This document shows positions 1-14,001 of a stretch of DNA of 64,000 nt, piece after piece. The notes below the pieces were generated by a model, which was given only the letters and a program-made list of their open reading frames with translations, was not told where the DNA came from and searched no databases. Numbering within the stretch: position 1 is the stretch's first letter; each line of letters begins with the position of its first letter. The translations under genes were made by a program, and so were the position numbers. Source of the stretch: Sisyra terminalis (lineage: Eukaryota > Arthropoda > Insecta > Neuroptera > Sisyridae); NCBI GenBank assembly GCA_958496175.1, contig OY292280.1, positions 22,444,001-22,508,000 on the forward strand. The letters run 5' to 3'.

Positions 1-1857
1 CTTAAAGAAGGTGACTTTTCATTATGAGTTCTAGTTTTCTCAACGGATTTTGAATTAAGGCTATCAAGTGAAATATAATAGGAAAAAAATGTTGTCCTGT
101 GTGCCAAAAGACACCCGCAATATCGTTTCAAACTTTCAAGAAGGACAATATTCCAATGCATAAAAAGGACATAAGGGATGTTTTCCTCACTAAATTAATG
201 TTGAATATTATAAACTAAACCATTCTTAACCACTATGCAAAAAATAAAAAGCATTTGTTACGTATATCTTTGGAAAATTGAAACTGGAAATTAAATTGTT
301 GAAAGTCTATGCGAAAAAATTCGACTGATATTGGGTCATTTAAAGAAGGTGACTTTTCATTATGAGGTCTAGTTTTCTCAACGGATTCTGAATTAAGGCT
401 ATCAAGTGAAATATAATAGGAAATCAATTTTGTCCAGTGTGCCAAAAGACACCCGCAATATCGTTTCAAACTTTCAAAAAGGACAATTTTCTAATGCATT
501 AAAAGGACATAAGGGATGTTTTCCTTCACTAAATTATAGCTGAATATTATAAACAAAACCATTCTTAACCACTATGCAAAAAATAAAAAGCATTTGTTAC
601 GTATATCTTTGGAAAATTGAAACTGGAAATTAAATTGTTGAAAGTCTAAGCGAAAAAATTCGACTGATATTGGGTCACTTAAAGAAGGTGACTTTTCATT
701 ATGAGTTCTAGTTTTCTCAACGGATTTTGAATTAAGGCTATCAAGTGAAATATAATAGGAAAAAAATGTTGTCCTGTGTGCCAAAAGACACCCGCAATAT
801 CGTTTCAAACTTTCAAGAAGGACAATATTCCAATGCATAAAAAGGACATAAGGGATGTTTTCCTCACTAAATTAATGTTGAATATTATAAACTAAACCAT
901 TCTTAACCACTATGCAAAAAATAAAAAGCATTTGTTACGTATATCTTTGGAAAATTGAAACTGGAAATTAAATTGTTGAAAGTCTATGCGAAAAAATTCG
1001 ACTGATATTGGGTCATTTAAAGAAGGTGACTTTTCATTATGAGGTCTAGTTTTCTCAACGGATTCTGAATTAAGGCTATCAAGTGAAATATAATAGGAAA
1101 TCAATTTTGTCCAGTGTGCCAAAAGACACCCGCAATATCGTTTCAAACTTTCAAAAAGGACAATTTTCTAATGCATTAAAAGGACATAAGGGATGTTTTC
1201 CTTCACTAAATTATAGCTGAATATTATAAACTAAACCATTTTAAACCACTATGAAAAAAATAAAAAGCATTTGTTACGTACATCTTTGGAAAATTGAAAC
1301 AGGAAATTAAATTGATGAAAGTCTATGCGAAAAAATTCGACTGATATAGGGTCATTTAAAGAAGGTGACTTTTCATTATGAGGTCTAGTTTTCTCAACGG
1401 ATTTAGAAATAAGGCTATCAAATGAAATATAATGTGAAAAAAATGTTGTCCTGTGTGCCAAAAGACACCCGCAATATCGTTTCAAACTTTCAAGAAGGAC
1501 AATATTCCAATGCATAAAAAGGACATAAGGGATGTTTTCCTCACTAAATTAATGTTGAATATTATAAACTAAACCATTCTTAACCACTATGCAAAAAATA
1601 AAAAGCATTTGTTACGTATATCTTTGGAAAATTGAAACTGGAAATTAAATTGTTGAAAGTCTATGCGAAAAAATTCGACTGATATTGGGTCATTTAAAGA
1701 AGGTGACTTTTCATTATGAGGTCTAGTTTTCTCAACGGATTCTGAATTAAGGCTATCAAGTGAAATATAATAGGAAATCAATTTTGTCCAGTGTGCCAAA
1801 AGACACCCGCAATATCGTTTCAAACTTTCAAAAAGGACAATTTTCTAATGCAATAAA
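1..1857. repeat. Dimeric higher-order repeat, period 677 bp
   Basis: Within array 1 alternate monomers match better than neighbours. The sequence starting at position 1 reappears at 678, and the monomers whose minus-strand frames lie at 233, 910 and 1587 encode the same residues. The spacing is 677 bp, two monomers. The intervening monomers are less uniform: the one at 1249-1515 carries several private changes. This is a local dimer duplicated about 2.5 times. Confidence 0.8.
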
Positions 1858-4800
1858 AGGACATAAGGGATGTTTTCCTTCACTAAATTTAAGTTGAATA
1901 TTATAAACTAAACCATTCTTAACCACTATGCAAAAAATAAAAAGCATTTGTTACGTACATCTTTGGAAAATTGAAACTGGAAATTAAATTGATGAAAGTT
2001 ATGCGAAAAAATTCGTCTGATATTGGGTCATTTATAGAAGGTGACTTTTCATTATGAGGTCTAGTTTTCACAACGGATTTTGAAATAAGGCTATCAAGTG
2101 AAATATAATAGGAAATCAATTTTGTCCAGTGTGCCAAAAGACACCCGCAATATCGTTTCAAACTTTCAAAAAGGACAATTTTCTAATGCATTAAAAGGAC
2201 ATAAGGGATGTTTTCCTTCACTAAATTTAAGTTGAATATTATAAACTAAACCTTTCTTAACCACTATGCAAAAAATAAAAAGCATTTGTTACGTACATCT
2301 TTGGAAAATTGAAACTGGAAATTAAATTGATGAAAGTCTATGCGAAAAAATTCGACTGATATAGGGTCATTTAAAGAAGGTGACTTTTCATTATGAGGTC
2401 TAGTTTTCTCAAAGGATTTAGAAATAAGGCTATCAAGTGAAATATAATGTGAAAAAAATGTTGTCCTGTGTGCCAAAAGACACCCGCAATATCGTTTCAA
2501 ACTTTCAAGAAGGACAATATTCTAATGCATAAAAAGGACATAAGGGATGTTTTCCTCACTAAATTAATGTTGAATATTATAAACTAAACCATTCTTAACC
2601 ACTATGCAAAAAATAAAAAGCATTTGTTACGTATATCTTTGGAAAATGGAAACTGGAAATTAAATTGTTGAAAGTCTAAGCGAAAAAATTCGACTGATAT
2701 TCGGTCACTTAAAGAAGGTGACTTTTCATTATGAGGTCTAGTTTTCTCAACGGATTTTGAAATAAGGCTATCAAGTGAAATATAATAGGAAAACAATTTT
2801 GTCCTGTGTGCCAAAAGACACCCGCAATATCGTTTCAAACTTTCAAAAAGGACAATTTTTTAATGCATAAAAAGGACATAAGGGATGTTTTCCTCACTAA
2901 ATTAATGTTGAATATAATAAACTAAACCATTCTTAACCACTATGCAAAAAATAAAAAGCATTTGTTACGTATATCTTTGGAAAATTGAAACTGGAAATTA
3001 AATTGTTGAAAGTCTAAGCGAAAAAATTCGACTGATATTGGGTCACTTAAAGAAGGTGACTTTTCATTATGAGGTCTAGTTTTCTCAACGGATTTTGAAT
3101 TAAGGCTATCAAGTGAAATATAATAGGAAAACAATTTTGTCCTGTGTGCCAAAAGACACCCGCAATATCGTTTCAAACTTTCAAAAAGGACAATTTTCTA
3201 ATGCATAAAAAGGACATAAGGGATGTTTTCCTCACTAAATTAAAGTTGAATATTATAAATTAAACCATTCTTAACCACTATGCAAAAAATAAAAAGCATT
3301 TGTAACGTATATCTTTGTAAAATTGAAACTGGAAATTAAATTGTTGAAAGTCTATGCGAAAAAATTCGACTGATATTGGGTCATTTAAAGAAGGTGACTT
3401 TTCATTATGAGGTCTAGTTTTCTCAACGGATTCTGAACTAAGGCTATCAAGTGAAATATAATAGGAAATCAATTTTGTCCTGTGTGCCAAAAGACACCCG
3501 CAATATCGTTTCAAACTTTCAAAAAGGACAATTTTCTAATGCATAAAAAGGACATAAGGGATGTTTTCCTTCACTAAATTAAAGTTGATTATTATAAACT
3601 AAACCATTCTTAACCACTATGCAAAAAATAAAAAGCATTTGTTACGTACATCTTTGGAAAATTAAAACTGGAAATTAAATTGATGAAAGTCTATGCGAAA
3701 AAATTCGACTGATATTGGGTCATTTAAAGAAGGTGACTTTTCATTATGAGGTCTAGTTTTCTCAACGGATTCTGAATTAAGGCTATCAAGTGAAATATAA
3801 TTGGAAATCAATTTTGTCCTGTGTGCCAAAACACACCCACAATATCGTTTCAAACTTTCAAAAGGGACAATTTTCTAATGCATAAAAAAGACATAAGGGA
3901 TGTTTTCCTTCACTAAATTAAAGTAGAATATTATAAACTAAACCATTCTTAACCACTATGCAAAAACTAAAAAGCATTTGTTACGTATATCTTTGGAAAA
4001 TTGAAACTGGAAATTAATTTGTTGAAAGTCTATGCGAAAAAATTCGACTGATATTGGGTCATTTAAAGAAGGTGACTTTTCATTATGAGGTCTAGTTTTC
4101 TCAACGGATTCTGAATTAAGGCTATCAAGTGAAATATAATAGGAAATCAATTTTGTCCTGTGTGCCAAAACACACCCACAATATCGTTTCAAACTTTCAA
4201 AAGGGACAATTTTCTAATGCATAAAAAAGACATAAGGGATGTTTTCCTTCACTAAATTAAAGTAGAATATTATAAACTAAACCATTCTTAACCACTATGC
4301 AAAAAATAAAAAGCATTTGTTACGTATATCTTTGGAAAATTGAAACTGGAAATTAAATTGTTGAAAGTCTAAGCGAAAAAATTCGACTGATATTGGGTCA
4401 CTTAAAGAAGGTGACTTTTCATTATGAGTTCTAGTTTTCTCAACGGATTTTGAATTAAGGCTATCAAGTGAAATATAATAGGAAAAAAATTTTGTCCTGT
4501 GTGCCTAAAGACACCCGCAATATCGTTTCATACTTTCAAAAAGGACAATTTTTTAATGCATAAAAAGGACATAAGGGATGTTTTCCTCACTAAATTAAAG
4601 TTGAATATTATAAACTATACCATTCTTAACCACTATGCAAAAAATAAAAAGCCTTTGTTACGTATATCTTTGGAAAATTGAAACTGGAAATTAATTTGTT
4701 GAAAGTCAATGCGAAAAAATTCGACTGATATTGGGTCATTTAAAGAAGGTGACTTTTCATTATAAGGTCTAGTTTTCTCAACGGATTCTGAATTAAGGTT

Positions 4801-4970
4801 ATCAAGTGAAATATAATAGGAAAACAATTTTGTCCTGTGTGCCAAAAGACACCCGCAATATCGTTTCAAACTTTCAAAAAGGACAATTTTCTAATGCATA
4901 AAAACGACATAAGGGATGTTTTCCTCACTAAATTAAAGTAGAATATTATAAACTAAACCATTCTTAACCA

Positions 4971-7900
4971 CTATGCAAAAAATAAAAAGCATTTGTTACG
5001 TACATCTTTGGAAAATTGAAACTGGAAATTAAATTGATGAAAGTCTATGCGAAAAAATTCGACTGATATTGGGTCACTTAAAGAAGGTGACTTTTCATTA
5101 TGAGTTCTAGTTTTCTCAACGGATTTTGAATTAAGGCTATCAAGTGAAATATAATAGGAAAACAATTTTGTCCTGTGTGCCAAAAGACACCCGCAATATC
5201 GTTTCAAACTTTCAAAAAGGACAATTTTCTAATGCATAAAAAGGACATAAGGGATGTTTTCCTTCACTAAATTAAAGTAGAATATTATAAACTAAACCAT
5301 TTTTAACCACTATTCAAAAATAAAAAGCATTTGTTACGTATATCTTTGGAAAATTGAAACTGGAAATTAAATTGTTGAAAGTCTAAGCGAAAAAATTCGA
5401 CTGATATTGGGTCACTTAAAGAAGGTGACTTTTCATTATGAGTTCTAGTTTTCTCTACGGATTTTGAATTAAGGCTATCAAGTGAAATATAATAGGAAAA
5501 AAGTTTTGTCCTGTGTGCCAAAAGACACCCGCAATATCGTTTCAAACTTTCAAGAAGGACAATATTCTAATGCATAAAAAGGACATAAGGGATGTTTTCC
5601 TCACTAAATTAAAGTTGAATATTATAAACTAAACCATTCTTAACCACTATGCAAAAAATAAAAAGCATTTGTTACGTATATCTTTGGAAAATTGAAACTG
5701 GAAATTAAATTGTTGAAAGTCTATGCGAAAAAATTCGACTGATATTGGGTCATTTAAAGAAGGTGACTTTTCATTATGAGGTCTAGTTTTCTCAACGGAT
5801 TCTGAATTAAGGCTATCAAGTGAAATATAATAGGAAATCAATTTTGTCCTGTGTGCCAAAAGACACCCGCAATATCGTTTCAAACTTTCAAAAAGGACAA
5901 TTTTCTAATGCATTAAAAGGACATAAGGGATGTTTTCCTTCACTAAATTAAAGTTGAATATTATAAACTAAACCATTCTTAACCACTATGCAAAAAAAAA
6001 AAAGCATTTGTTACGTACATCTTTGGAAAATTGAAACTGAAAATTAAATTGTTGAAAGTCTATGCGAAAAAATTCGACTGATATTGGGTCATTTAAAGAA
6101 GGTGACTTTTCATTATGAGGTCTAGTTTTCTCAACGGATTCTGAATTAAGGCTATCAAGTGAAATATTATAGGAAATCAATTTGGTCCTGTGTGCCAAAA
6201 GACACCCGCAATATCGTTTCAAACTATCAAAAAGGACAATTTTCTAATGCATAAAAAGGACATAAGGGATGTTTTCCTCACTAAATTAAAGTAGAATATT
6301 ATAAACTAAACCATTCTTAACCACTATGCAAAAAATAAAAAGCATTTGTTACGTACATCTTTGGAAAATTGAAACTGGAAATTAAATTGATGAAAGTCTA
6401 TGCGAAAAAATTCGACTGATATTGGGTCACTTAAAGAAGGTGACTTTTCATTATGAGTTCTAGTTTTCTCAACGGATTTTGAATTAAGGCTATCAAGTGA
6501 AATATAATAGGAAAACAATTTTGTCCTGTGTGCCAAAAGACACCCGCAATATCGTTTCAAACTTTCAAAAAGGACAATTTTCTAATGCATAAAAAGGACA
6601 TAAGGGATGTTTTCCTTCACTAAATTAAAGTAGAATATTATAAACTAAACCATTTTTAACCACTATTCAAAAATAAAAAGCATTTGTTACGTATATCTTT
6701 GGAAAATTGAAACTGGAAATTAAATTGTTGAAAGTCTAAGCGAAAAAATTCGACTGATATTGGGTCACTTAAAGAAGGTGACTTTTCATTATGAGTTCTA
6801 GTTTTCTCTACGGATTTTGAATTAAGGCTATCAAGTGAAATATAATAGGAAAAAAGTTTTGTCCTGTGTGCCAAAAGACACCCGCAATATCGTTTCAAAC
6901 TTTCAAGAAGGACAATATTCTAATGCATAAAAAGGACATAAGGGATGTTTTCCTCACTAAATTAAAGTTGAATATTATAAACTAAACCATTCTTAACCAC
7001 TATGCAAAAAATAAAAAGCATTTGTTACGTATATCTTTGGAAAATTGAAACTGGAAATTAAATTGTTGAAAGTCTATGCGAAAAAATTCGACTGATATTG
7101 GGTCATTTAAAGAAGGTGACTTTTCATTATGAGGTCTAGTTTTCTCAACGGATTCTGAATTAAGGCTATCAAGTGAAATATTATAGGAAATCAATTTGGT
7201 CCTGTGTGCCAAAAGACACCCGCAATATCGTTTCAAACTATCAAAAAGGACAATTTTCTAATGCATAAAAAGGACATAAGGGATGTTTTCCTCACTAAAT
7301 TAAAGTAGAATATTATAAACTAAACCATTCTTAACCACTATGCAAAAAATAAAAAGCATTTGTTACGTACATCTTTGGAAAATTGAAACTGGAAATTAAA
7401 TTGATGAAAGTCTATGCGAAAAAATTCGACTGATATTGGGTCACTTAAAGAAGGTGACTTTTCATTATGAGTTCTAGTTTTCTCAACGGATTTTGAATTA
7501 AGGCTATCAAGTGAAATATAATAGGAAAACAATTTTGTCCTGTGTGCCAAAAGACACCCGCAATATCGTTTCAAACTTTCAAAAAGGACAATTTTCTAAT
7601 GCATAAAAAGGACATAAGGGATGTTTTCCTTCACTAAATTAAAGTAGAATATTATAAACTAAACCATTTTTAACCACTATTCAAAAATAAAAAGCATTTG
7701 TTACGTATATCTTTGGAAAATTGAAACTGGAAATTAAATTGTTGAAAGTCTAAGCGAAAAAATTCGACTGATATTGGGTCACTTAAAGAAGGTGACTTTT
7801 CATTATGAGTTCTAGTTTTCTCTACGGATTTTGAATTAAGGCTATCAAGTGAAATATAATAGGAAAAAAGTTTTGTCCTGTGTGCCAAAAGACACCCGCA

Positions 7901-8588
7901 ATATCGTTTCAAACTTTCAAGAAGGACAATATTCTAATGCATAAAAAGGACATAAGGGATGTTTTCCTCACTAAATTAAAGTTGAATATTATAAACTAAA
8001 CCATTCTTAACCACTATGCAAAAAATAAAAAGCATTTGTTACGTATATCTTTGGAAAATTGAAACTGGAAATTAAATTGTTGAAAGTCTATGCGAAAAAA
8101 TTCGACTGATATTGGGTCATTTAAAGAAGGTGACTTTTCATTATGAGGTCTAGTTTTCTCAACGGATTCTGAATTAAGGCTATCAAGTGAAATATAATAG
8201 GAAATCAATTTTGTCCTGTGTGCCAAAAGACACCCGCAATATCGTTTCAAACTTTCAAAAAGGACAATTTTCTAATGCATTAAAAGGACATAAGGGATGT
8301 TTTCCTTCACTAAATTAAAGTTGAATATTATAAACTAAACCATTCTTAACCACTATGCAAAAAAAAAAAAGCATTTGTTACGTACATCTTTGGAAAATTG
8401 AAACTGAAAATTAAATTGTTGAAAGTCTATGCGAAAAAATTCGACTGATATTGGGTCATTTAAAAAGGTGACTTTTCATTATGAGGTCTAGTTTTCTCAA
8501 CGGATTCTGAATTAAGGCTATCAAGTGAAATATAATAGGAAATCAATTTTGTCCTGTGTGCCAAAAGACACCCGCAATATCGTTTCAA
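4971..8588. repeat. ABCD higher-order repeat with one recombinant unit
   Basis: Four monomer types occur in order. A (frame at 4971-5207), B (5303-5545, with a short tattcaaaaataaaaag form and ctctacgg), C (5647-5883), D (about 5986-6222, with a run of 12 A after ctatgc and aaatattatagg). A and B return at 6324 and 6656, then a single monomer at 7000-7236 replaces C plus D. A, B, C and D return at 7338, 7670, 8014 and about 8352. The intervals are 1,353 bp (four monomers) then 1,014 bp (three). The 7000 monomer begins like C and ends like D, as expected for an unequal crossover inside a monomer. Confidence 0.85.
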
Positions 8589-11500
8589 ACTTTCAAAAAG
8601 GACAATTTTCTAATGCATTAAAAGGACATAAGGGATGTTTTCCTTCACTAAATTAAAGTTGAATATTATAAACTAAACCATTCTTAACCACTATGCAAAA
8701 AATAAAAAGCATTTGTTACGTACATCTTTGGAAAATTGAAACTGGAAATTAAATTGATGAATGTCTATGCGAAAAAATTCGTCTGATATTGGGTCATTTA
8801 AAGATGTGACTTTTCATTATGAGGTCTAGTTTTCTCAACGGATTTTGAAATAACGCTATCAAGTGAAATATAATAGGAAAAAACTTTTGTCCTGTGTGCC
8901 AAAAGACACCCGCAATATCGTTTCAAACTTTCAAGAAGGACAATATTCTAATGCATAAAAAGGACATAAGGGATGTTTTCCTCACTAAATTAATGTTGAA
9001 TATTATAAACTAAACCATTCTTAACCACTATGCAAAAAATAAAAAGCATTTGTTACGTATATCTTTGGAAAATTGAAACTGGAAATTAAATTGTTGAAAG
9101 TCTATGCGAAAAAATTCGACTGATATTGGGTCATTTAAAGAAGGTGACTTTTCATTATGAGGTCTAGTTTTCTCAACGGATTCTGAATTAAGGCTATCAA
9201 GTGAAATATAATAGGAAATCAATTTTGTCCAGTGTGCCAAAAGACACCCGCAATATCGTTTCAAACTTTCAAAAAGGACAATTTTCTAATGCAATAAAAG
9301 GACATAAGGGATGTTTTCCTTCACTAAATTAAAGTTGAATATTATAAACTAAACCATTCTTAACCACTATGCAAAAAATAAAAAGCATTTGTTACGTATA
9401 TCTTTGGAAAATTGAAACTGGAAATTAAATTGTTGAAAGTCTATGCGAAAAAATTCGACTGATATTGGGTCATTTAAAGAAGGTGACTTTTCATTATGAG
9501 GTCTAGTTTTCTCAACGGATTCTGAATCAAGGCTATCAAGTGAAATATAATAGGAAAAAACTTTTGTCCTGTGTGCCAAAAGACACCCGCAATATCGTTT
9601 CAAACTTTCAAAAATGACAATTTTCTAATGCATAAAAAGGACATAAGGGATGTTTTCCTCACTAAATTAATGTTGATTAATATAAACTAAACCATTCTTA
9701 ACCACTATGCAAAAAATAAAAAGCATTTGTTACGTATATCTTTGGAAAAGAGAAACCGGAAATTAAATTGTTGAAAGTCTATGCGAAAAAATTCGTCTGA
9801 TATTGGGTCATTTAAAGAAGGTGACTTTTCATTATGAGGTCTAGTTTTCTCAACGGATTCTGAATTAAGGCTATCAAGTGAAATATAATAGGAAATCAAT
9901 TTTGTCCTGTGTGCCAAAAGACACCCGCAATATCGTTTCAAACTTTCAAAATGGACAGTTTTCGAATGCATTAAAAGGACATAAGGGATGTTTTCCTTCA
10001 CTAAATTAAAGTTGAATATTATAAACAAAACCATTCTTAACCACTATGCAAAAAATAAAAAGCATTTGTTACGTATATCTTTGGAAAATTGAAACTGGAA
10101 ATTAAATTGTTGAAAGTCTATGCGAAAAAATTCGACTGATATTGGGTCATTTAAAGAAGGTGACTTTTCATTATGAGGTCTAGTTTTCTCAACGGATTCT
10201 GAATTAAGACTATCAAGTGAAATATAATAGGAAATCAATTTTGTCCTGTGTGCCAAAAGACACCCGCAATATCGATTCAAACTTTCAAAAAGGACAATTT
10301 TCTAATGCATAAAAAGGACATAAGGGATGTTTTCCTTCACTAAATTAAAGTAGAATATTATAAACTAAACCATTCTTACCCACTATGCAAAAAATAAAAA
10401 GCATTTGTAACGTACATCTTTGGAAAATTGAAACTGGAAATTAAATTGTTGAAAGTCTATGCGAAAAAATTCGACTGATATTGGGTCATTTAAAGAAGGT
10501 GACTTTTCATTATGAGGTCTAGTTTTCTCAACGGATTCTGAATTAAGACTATCAAGTGAAATATAATAGGAAATCAATTTTGTCCTGTGTGCCAAAAGAC
10601 ACCCGCAATATCGTTTCAAACTTTCAAAAAGGACAATTTTCTAATGCATTAAAAGGACATAAGGGATGTTTTCCTTCACTAAATTAAAGTTGAATATTAT
10701 AAACTAAACCATTCTTAACCACTATGCAAAAAATAAAAAGCATTTGTTACGTATATCTTTGGAAAATTGAATCTGGAAATTAAATTGTAGAAAGTCTATG
10801 CGAAAAAATTCGACTGATATTGGGTCATTTAAAGAAGGTGACTTTTCATTATGAGGTCTAGTTTTCTCAACGGATTCTGAATTAAGGCTATCAAGTGAAA
10901 TATAATAGGAAATCAATTTTGTCCTGTGTGCCAAAAGACACCCGCAATATCGTTTCAAACTTTCAAAAAGGACAATTTTCTAATGCATAAAAAGGACATA
11001 AGGGATGTTTTCCTCACTAAATTAAAGTTGAATATTATAAACTAAACCATTCTTAACCACTATGCAAAAAATAAAAAGCATTTGTTACGTATATCTTTGG
11101 AAAATTGAAACTGGAAATTAAATTTTTGAAAGTCTATGCGAAAAAATTCGACGGATATGGGGTCATTTAAAGAAGGTGACTTTTCATTATGAGGTCTAGT
11201 TTTCTCAACGGATTCTGAATTAAGGCTATCAAGTGAAATATAATAGGAAATCAATTTTGTCCTGTGTGCCAAAAGACTCCCGCAATATCGTTTCAAACTT
11301 TCAAAAAGGACAATTTTCAAATGCATAAAAAGGACATAAGGGATGTTTTCCTCACTAAATTAAAGTTGAATATTATAAACTAAACCATTCTTAACCACTA
11401 TGCAAAAAATAAAAAGCATTTGTTACGTATATCTTTGGAAAATTGAAACTGGAAATTAAATTGTTGAAAGTCTATGCGAAAAAATTCGACTGATATTGGG

Positions 11501-13009
11501 TCATTTAAAGAAGGTGACTTTTCATTATGAGGTCTAGTTTTCTCAACGGATTCTGAATCAAGGCTATCAAGTGAAATATAATAGGAAAAAACTTTTGTCC
11601 TGTGTGCCAAAAGACACCCGCAATATCGTTTCAAACTTTCAAAAAGGACAATTTTCTAATGCATAAAAAGGACATAAGGGATGTTTTCCTCACTAAATTA
11701 AAGTTGAATATTATAAACTAAACCATTCTTAACCACTCTGCAAAAAATAAAAAGCATTTGTTACGTATATCTTTGGAAAATTGAAACTGGAAATTAAATT
11801 GTTGAAAGTCTATGCGAAAAAATTCGACTGATATTGGGTCATTTAAAGAAGGTGACTTTTTATTATGAGGTCTAGTTTTCTCAACGGATTCTGAATTAAG
11901 GCTATCAAGTGAAATATAATAGGAAATCAATTTTGTCCTGTGTGCCAAAAGACACCCGCAATATCGTTTCAAACTTTCAAAAAGGACAATTTTCTAATGC
12001 ATAAAAAGGACATAAGGGATGTTTTCCTCACTAAATTAAAGTTGAATATTATAAACTAAACCATTCTTAACCACTATGCGAAAATAAAAAGCATTTGTTA
12101 CGTATATCTTTGGAAAATTGAAACTGGAAATTAAATTGTTGAAAGTCTAAGCGAAAAAATTCGACTGATATTGGGTCATTTAAAGAAGGTGACTTTTCAT
12201 TATGAGGTCTAGTTTTCTCAACGGATTCTGAATTAAGGCTATCAAGTGAAATATAATAGGAAAACAATTTTGTCCTGTGTGCCAAAAGACACCCGCAATA
12301 TCGTTTCAAACTTTCAAAAAGGACAATTTTCTTATGCATAAAAAGGACATAAGGGATGTTTTCCTCACTAAATTAAAGTTGAATATTATAAACTAAACCA
12401 TTCTTATCCACTATGCAAAAAATAAAAAGCATTTGTTACGTACATCTTTGGAAAATTGAATCTGGAAATTAAATTGATGAAAGTCTATGCGAAAAAATTC
12501 GACTGATATTGGGTCACTTAAAGAAGGTGACTTTTCATTATGAGTTCTAGTTTTCTCTACGGATTTTGAATTAAGGCTATCAAGTGAAATATAATAGGAA
12601 AAAAATTTTGTCCTGTGTGCCAAAAGACACCCGCAATATCGTTTCAAACTTTCAAGAAGGACAATATTCTAATGCATAAAAAGGACATAAGGGATGTTTT
12701 CCTCACTAAATTAAAGTTGAATATTATAAACTAAACCATTCTTAACCACTATGCAAAAAATAAAAAGCATTTGTTACGTATATCTTTGGAAAATTGAAAC
12801 TGGAAATTAAATTGTTGAAAGTCTATGCGAAAAAATTCGACTGATATTGGGTCATTTAAAGAAGGTGACTTTTCATTATGAGGTCTAGTTTTCTCAACGG
12901 ATTTTGAAATAAGGCTATCAAGTGAAATATAATAGGAAATCAATTTTGTCCTGTGTGCCAAAAGACACCCGCAATATCGTTTCAAACTTTCAAAAAGGAC
13001 AATTTTCTA

Positions 13010-14001
13010 ATGCATAAAAAGGACATAAGGGATGCTTTCCTTCACTAAATTAAAGTAGAATATTATAAACTAAACCATTCTTAACCACTATGCAAAAAAT
13101 AAAAAGCATATGTTACGTATATCTTTGGAAAATTGAAATTGGAAATTAAATTTTTGAAAGTCTATGCGAAAAAATTCGACTGATATGGGGTCATTTAAAG
13201 AAGGTGACTTTTCATTATGAGGTCTAGTTTTCTCAACGGATTCTGAATTAAGGCTATCAAGTGAAATATAATAGGAAATCAATTTTGTCCTGTGTGCCAA
13301 AAGACACCCGCAATATCGTTTCAAACTTTCAAAAAGGACAATTTTCTAATGCATAAAAAGGACATAAGGGATGTTTTCCTCACTAAATTAAAGTTGAATA
13401 TTATAAACTAAACCATTCTTAACCACTATGCAAAAAATAAAAATCATTTGTTACGTATATCTTTGGAAAATTGAAACTGGAAATTAAATTGCTGAAAGTC
13501 TATGCGAAAAAATTCGTCTGATATTGGGTCATTTAAAGAAGGTGACTTTTCATTATGAGGTCTAGTTTACTCAACGGATTTTGAATTAAGGCTATCAAGT
13601 GAAATATAATAGGAAATCAATTTTGTCCTGTGTGCCAAAAGAGACCCGCAATATCGTTTCAAACTTTCAAAAAGGACAATTTTCTAATGCATAAAAAGGA
13701 CATAAGGGATGCTTTCCTTCACTAAATTAAAGTAGAATATTATAAACTAAACCATTCTTAACCACTATGCAAAAAATAAAAAGCATATGTTACGTATATC
13801 TTTGGAAAATTGAAATTGGAAATTAAATTTTTGAAAGTCTATGCGAAAAAATTCGACTGATATGGGGTCATTTAAAGAAGGTGACTTTTCATTATGAGGT
13901 CTAGTTTTCTCAACGGATTCTGAATTAAGGCTATCAAGTGAAATATAATAGGAAATCAATTTTGTCCTGTGTGCCAAAAGACACCCGCAATATCGTTTCA
14001 A
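13010..14001. repeat. Dimeric higher-order repeat, period 677 bp
   Basis: The monomers with minus-strand frames at 13088-13324 and 13765-14001 share rare variants: gatgctttcc in the preceding segment, agcatatgttacg, gaaattggaaatt and tgatatggggtca. They are separated by one different monomer. The 677-bp spacing shows a recent two-monomer duplication inside array 1. Confidence 0.75.
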
